This document shows positions 60,733-64,000 of a stretch of DNA of 64,000 bases, one piece after another. The stretch comes from Psychroserpens ponticola (GTDB lineage: Bacteria > Bacteroidota > Bacteroidia > Flavobacteriales > Flavobacteriaceae): the NCBI RefSeq assembly GCF_023556315.2, contig NZ_CP116221.1:1127001-1191000 (forward strand). The letters are read 5' to 3'. Each line of letters opens with the position of its first letter. The stretch's first letter is position 1. Made by a program: the position numbers and the translations under genes. Below the pieces are notes generated by a model, which saw only the letters and a list, made by a program, of their open reading frames with translations, did not search any database and had not been told where the DNA came from.

Positions 60733-63700
60733 TTATTGGTTAAATACTTCTTTAGAAATGATTTTTAGCTCTATATCCGTGTCTTCTACTTTTAAGTTAT
60801 TGCTTTTATCTAAATTGAGTGTAGCAAATTCTGCATTTACTTCTATAGTATGAATATTTTTATATTTAGACGCAATTTCAATAACTTGTTTGCTATCATC
60901 TTCATCTATTGTAATAACTCTCCAAACAACTAAAATACCATTAGTAGTTTCTACTACTTTATAGTACTTTTTATTTAACTCATACGTTTTAATAGTCTTT
61001 ACAAAATAACCTTGTAAATAATTATAAGTCTCTACTATATCTATAAATCCTTGTTGGGTAGGTTGCCCATAGCTTATAGTATTGCTAAAAGGTGTAAATA
61101 GATTTAGTGTAGTATCTAAACTATTTTCTTCTGGTTTATATAAATACTTTATTGGTAATTTTTCAGGCAATGCACCTTCATATATTTGTAAATTATCTAA
61201 AACATCTTCATACTGTTCTAATATTTGGTATTTAAAAATGTGTTTTGGTGAACCTAAGCCTGATGGTGATTTTGACTGCCATTTATTTGAAAAAACACTT
61301 TTACATATTCTTGGTCTTAAAACAGTACTAAAGTGTTTACCCATATCGATTAGAATATATTTTCTTTTTTTCTCTTCTGATAGATTTTGATTGATAACAG
61401 AATGACCAGTAGTACCTGAGCCTGCAAAAAAATCTAAAATATAACCTTGTTGAATATTCATTGAATAAATAATTCTATCAATCAGTTTAGTTGGTTTAGG
61501 GTACTCAATTATACCACCTAATCCCATATTTTCTAATTCAATACTTCCATCACTTTTAAAACTTAGTATAGACCTTAATAGGAAAGATTCAACTTCTTTT
61601 AAGTATGTTATCGAGCTTGGTTGAGTTTTTTCATTAGTAGAATACCAAATTTTTCCTTTCATTAAGCTACCATCTGGTAAAGTAAACTCCATACCATCCT
61701 TTTCTGCTTGTTCAAATGTTGTTTTTGTCCATCTCCAACCTCTATCTGGTGCTGGTGCTGGTTTATTAGTAACAGGGTTAATAACCTCATATTTCTCTCC
61801 TTGTGAATTAGCATTTGGCCAAGACATATTTATTTTTCCCCAGATTTCATACTTAGAATCAAGCTCGCAATAAAGTGTTATTCCTCTATCATAGCCTTGC
61901 TTTTTATAAAACTTTTTTAGTTTCACTCTTGAATCTTCAATAGATAAACCTTCCCTTTTACATTTATCTACAAAATCGTATATGACCTCCAAATCATCTT
62001 TCAGCATTAGAAAGCTTAGTTCTTTTTTCTTTCTTTCATCCCAATTTTTTGTAAACAAATAAATAAATTCGTGAATATTACCAATTCCTTTATCATTTTT
62101 AGGAACACGTTTATTCCAAGTTATTGTCTCTATATGATTTTGCTTTTTAAAAGTTGACTGTAATAATGAACCAAAATTTAGAAATTCATTTTCATCGCAA
62201 CTAGCAAAAAACGAACCTTCACTATTCAATAAACTATAGGATTTTTGAAGAGTTTGATTAATCAAAGAACTCCAAGAAGATGATTTAAAAGAGTCTTTAT
62301 AGATAAAACCATCTTTACTCGTGTTATATGGTGGGTCAATATAAATACCAGAAATAGAATCTTTAAACTTTAAATTTATAATATCTAACGCTTGATAGTT
62401 TTCAGAATTAATTAATAAACCATTCGTTTTATCTTCTAAATCGTCTATTTCAAAAAGTATTTTATCTTTTAATGGGTTTGTGCCATCTGGTTGTTTAAAG
62501 CATTTGGTATCTAATACTAAAGTTGGGTTGGCTTTTATATCTTCAATAGTTTTTACTTCTAAAGAAAATAGGTTTTGCCACTCTTGTAGTTGAGCATTGT
62601 TTTCTAAAATTTCTTGATAATAGTTTTCATCTATATAATCTACTGTAATACAATACTCGCTTTCTACTACTTTTTTCTTTTTAGTAAATAAGTGTTTTTG
62701 AAAATCTTCTATAGTACTTAAAAACTCAATAATGCGTGTGCTTACTTTATCAAAAGCCTTTGCAATTAGTAATGTGGTGTTATCTAATTTACCTGCATAT
62801 ATGCTTTCTAAATCATCAAAAATGTAATTTTTAACGTATCTGTTTTTCTCGTTGGTTAAAAACTCGTTTAGGTTTTCGTGTATAAAATAATCAGCATCAT
62901 TACCAATGTAAAAACTGTTTAATTTTTGGTCTAATGTATAAAGTGTTTTTATAGTTTCATCTGTAAACTGTTTTGTTTCTTCATCATATAAGCGCACACC
63001 TCTATCAAAATTGTTTTTTACTTCTTTTTCAATTTTTTGTTTCTTTTGGCGTAAAGCAGATAAACCTTTTATAGCTCCGTTTTGTACTTTGTCAAAATCT
63101 TTAGTTAAGTCTACAAATACTTGTTTAGTCTCGATTTTACCATCTTTTTTAATATTTTCATATTCCAAATATTTATCTATATCGGTTTCACTAAATACCT
63201 CTTTATAAATTATTTTATAAATATCTACTTTAGAGGTTGATGCATCAGAAAGATTAAAAACAACTTGATAAATAGTCTCTTTAGTAGCCTTGTCTTTTAT
63301 TTTTTCGATTCTGGCAAAACGATAATGTTTTAGTTGACTGTCCTTGTTGTTGTTTTGGCTTGTTCCCTCATCTTCGCTGTTTTCATTTGTTTCTAAACGG
63401 TATTCTATCTTTTTTCCATTTAATTCAAACTTAATCGCATTGAAAGATGTACCTGTTTTAATGTATAAACTGCCTTTATGCTTCCAATGAAACATTGTGT
63501 CACTACCATTATAATCTGCTTCGTAAGGAACTTTGTATAAATCTCTACTCCTGTCATTATATCCAAAATCTCCGTTAGAATAATACATTTGGAAAAACCC
63601 AAGTATATGATTGTAGATTTTATCTTTTAGCTCGTCAGTAATACTTTCTGATTTTGTGAGATTGTTAAGTGTATCAATTAATTTAGTTTTTTCATTTTCA

Positions 63701-64000
63701 TCTTCTAAATCTAATTCCAATTGACCTTTAATTCTATCGTAATTTTTCTCTGGTTCCTCTAAAAGTGATTCTTTATTTATTCCCTTTAAAAAATTATGCA
63801 AATCAAGAGCATCCGTTTTTTGGTTTGCAAGATTTACTTCTTTTAATGTTTCTACAATATTTGGTTCTAAATCGTTAGGGTTATCTCCATCGATAAAGCT
63901 TTCTATGTGGTTACGTTTAAGGTTGTATATTTTATAGATTCCGAAGTCCAAATCGTTTTCATTGAATTGGAACATTTCTTTCAAGAAGTATTTTAGGTTG
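60733..64000 (-). CDS. mod: Type III DNA methyltransferase, Mod subunit; 5' end beyond window
   Basis: 1083 residues are visible from a TTG at 63984, but the frame stays open to the edge with LKYFLKEMFQFNEND, and homologues begin about ten or more codons before KEMFQF. The true start is therefore outside. Catalytic motif IV DPPYNTS lies near residue 550 and motif I DFFAGSGTTGH near 850; motif IV before motif I makes it a beta-class N6-adenine methyltransferase. Between them is the target-recognition region. A long helical N-terminal domain (about 250-500) precedes. It modifies host DNA and guides Res. Confidence 0.93.
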   Translation of the reverse strand, partial: NLKYFLKEMFQFNENDLDFGIYKIYNLKRNHIESFIDGDNPNDLEPNIVETLKEVNLANQKTDALDLHNFLKGINKESLLEEPEKNYDRIKGQLELDLEDENEKTKLIDTLNNLTKSESITDELKDKIYNHILGFFQMYYSNGDFGYNDRSRDLYKVPYEADYNGSDTMFHWKHKGSLYIKTGTSFNAIKFELNGKKIEYRLETNENSEDEGTSQNNNKDSQLKHYRFARIEKIKDKATKETIYQVVFNLSDASTSKVDIYKIIYKEVFSETDIDKYLEYENIKKDGKIETKQVFVDLTKDFDKVQNGAIKGLSALRQKKQKIEKEVKNNFDRGVRLYDEETKQFTDETIKTLYTLDQKLNSFYIGNDADYFIHENLNEFLTNEKNRYVKNYIFDDLESIYAGKLDNTTLLIAKAFDKVSTRIIEFLSTIEDFQKHLFTKKKKVVESEYCITVDYIDENYYQEILENNAQLQEWQNLFSLEVKTIEDIKANPTLVLDTKCFKQPDGTNPLKDKILFEIDDLEDKTNGLLINSENYQALDIINLKFKDSISGIYIDPPYNTSKDGFIYKDSFKSSSWSSLINQTLQKSYSLLNSEGSFFASCDENEFLNFGSLLQSTFKKQNHIETITWNKRVPKNDKGIGNIHEFIYLFTKNWDERKKKELSFLMLKDDLEVIYDFVDKCKREGLSIEDSRVKLKKFYKKQGYDRGITLYCELDSKYEIWGKINMSWPNANSQGEKYEVINPVTNKPAPAPDRGWRWTKTTFEQAEKDGMEFTLPDGSLMKGKIWYSTNEKTQPSSITYLKEVESFLLRSILSFKSDGSIELENMGLGGIIEYPKPTKLIDRIIYSMNIQQGYILDFFAGSGTTGHSVINQNLSEEKKRKYILIDMGKHFSTVLRPRICKSVFSNKWQSKSPSGLGSPKHIFKYQILEQYEDVLDNLQIYEGALPEKLPIKYLYKPEENSLDTTLNLFTPFSNTISYGQPTQQGFIDIVETYNYLQGYFVKTIKTYELNKKYYKVVETTNGILVVWRVITIDEDDSKQVIEIASKYKNIHTIEVNAEFATLNLDKSNNLKVEDTDIELKIISKEVFNQ

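Noticed and set aside
1-64000. CRISPR arrays, rRNA or tRNA genes
   Set aside because: I read through the intergenic stretches and found no regularly spaced repeats or cloverleaf-like sequence; a tRNAscan or CRISPR search would settle it.

Overview
The window looks like a chromosome segment of an A+T-rich marine member of the Flavobacteriaceae (Bacteroidota). This is inferred from the gene families present (CzcA-TolC fusion, CbpA/CbpM pair, two-domain 280-residue universal stress proteins, many lipoproteins with SC or AC lipoboxes) and from Bacteroidota-type promoters with a -7 box of the form TAnnTTTG. No rRNA, tRNA or CRISPR array was seen.

Layout. 1-9,300 (mostly minus strand): a partial small helical protein, a beta-CASP metallo-hydrolase with an ATP-cone/Mrr-like nuclease, four universal stress proteins, and a two-gene phosphorelay (double-PAS histidine kinase and a receiver-CRP fusion regulator). 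9,400-14,400: TerB-like/CbpA/CbpM/MscS operon, a rhodanese-cytochrome c-thioredoxin operon and an unlisted 49-residue membrane protein. 14,450-20,760: OprC/NosA-like copper TonB receptor with a Cys-rich companion, 1-Cys peroxiredoxin, cytochrome bd oxidase. 20,800-28,000: TetR-controlled TolC/HlyD/ABC-2 exporter resembling E. coli ybiH-ybhGFSR. 28,000-31,260: sulfide:quinone oxidoreductase, a 42-residue protein and a cytochrome c'-like lipoprotein, then a membrane metal-dependent hydrolase. 31,390-43,920: two RND efflux operons, the second of heavy-metal type. 44,000-50,330: lipoproteins, an Mla-type lipid transporter, a helical-protein/patatin pair and a sigma-like factor. 50,400-64,000: an accessory region with an excisionase-like protein, repeat-rich noncoding DNA, a probable GNAT toxin-antitoxin pair and a four-gene restriction operon.

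The most striking non-genic signal is a recurrent 44-bp promoter module: a 14-bp palindrome, exactly 22 bp, then an 8-bp -7 box. I count 16 copies in two flavours. Class A has a core TGAT-N4-ATCA (FNR-like) and precedes stress proteins, the DnaJ-like operon, the copper receptor, the Mla operon, the patatin operon and the sigma-like factor. Class B is GTAAC-N4-GTTAC and precedes cytochrome bd, peroxiredoxin, sulfide:quinone oxidoreductase, the rhodanese/cytochrome/thioredoxin operon and both RND operons. The palindrome centre would lie near -41, the classical class II activator position of Crp/Fnr proteins. The receiver-CRP regulator and its FixL-like PAS kinase encoded here are natural candidates for control of class A; the class B regulator is not identified. 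Together the two sets suggest a redox- or oxygen-responsive neighbourhood.

At the right end, Mod and Res of a Type III-like restriction system are followed without gaps by a DUF262-DUF1524-DUF4268 protein (GmrSD-related) and a DUF2779 protein (Cas4-like nuclease plus RNase H-fold exonuclease motifs). This looks like one composite defence operon. Mod runs off the right edge and the first gene runs off the left edge.
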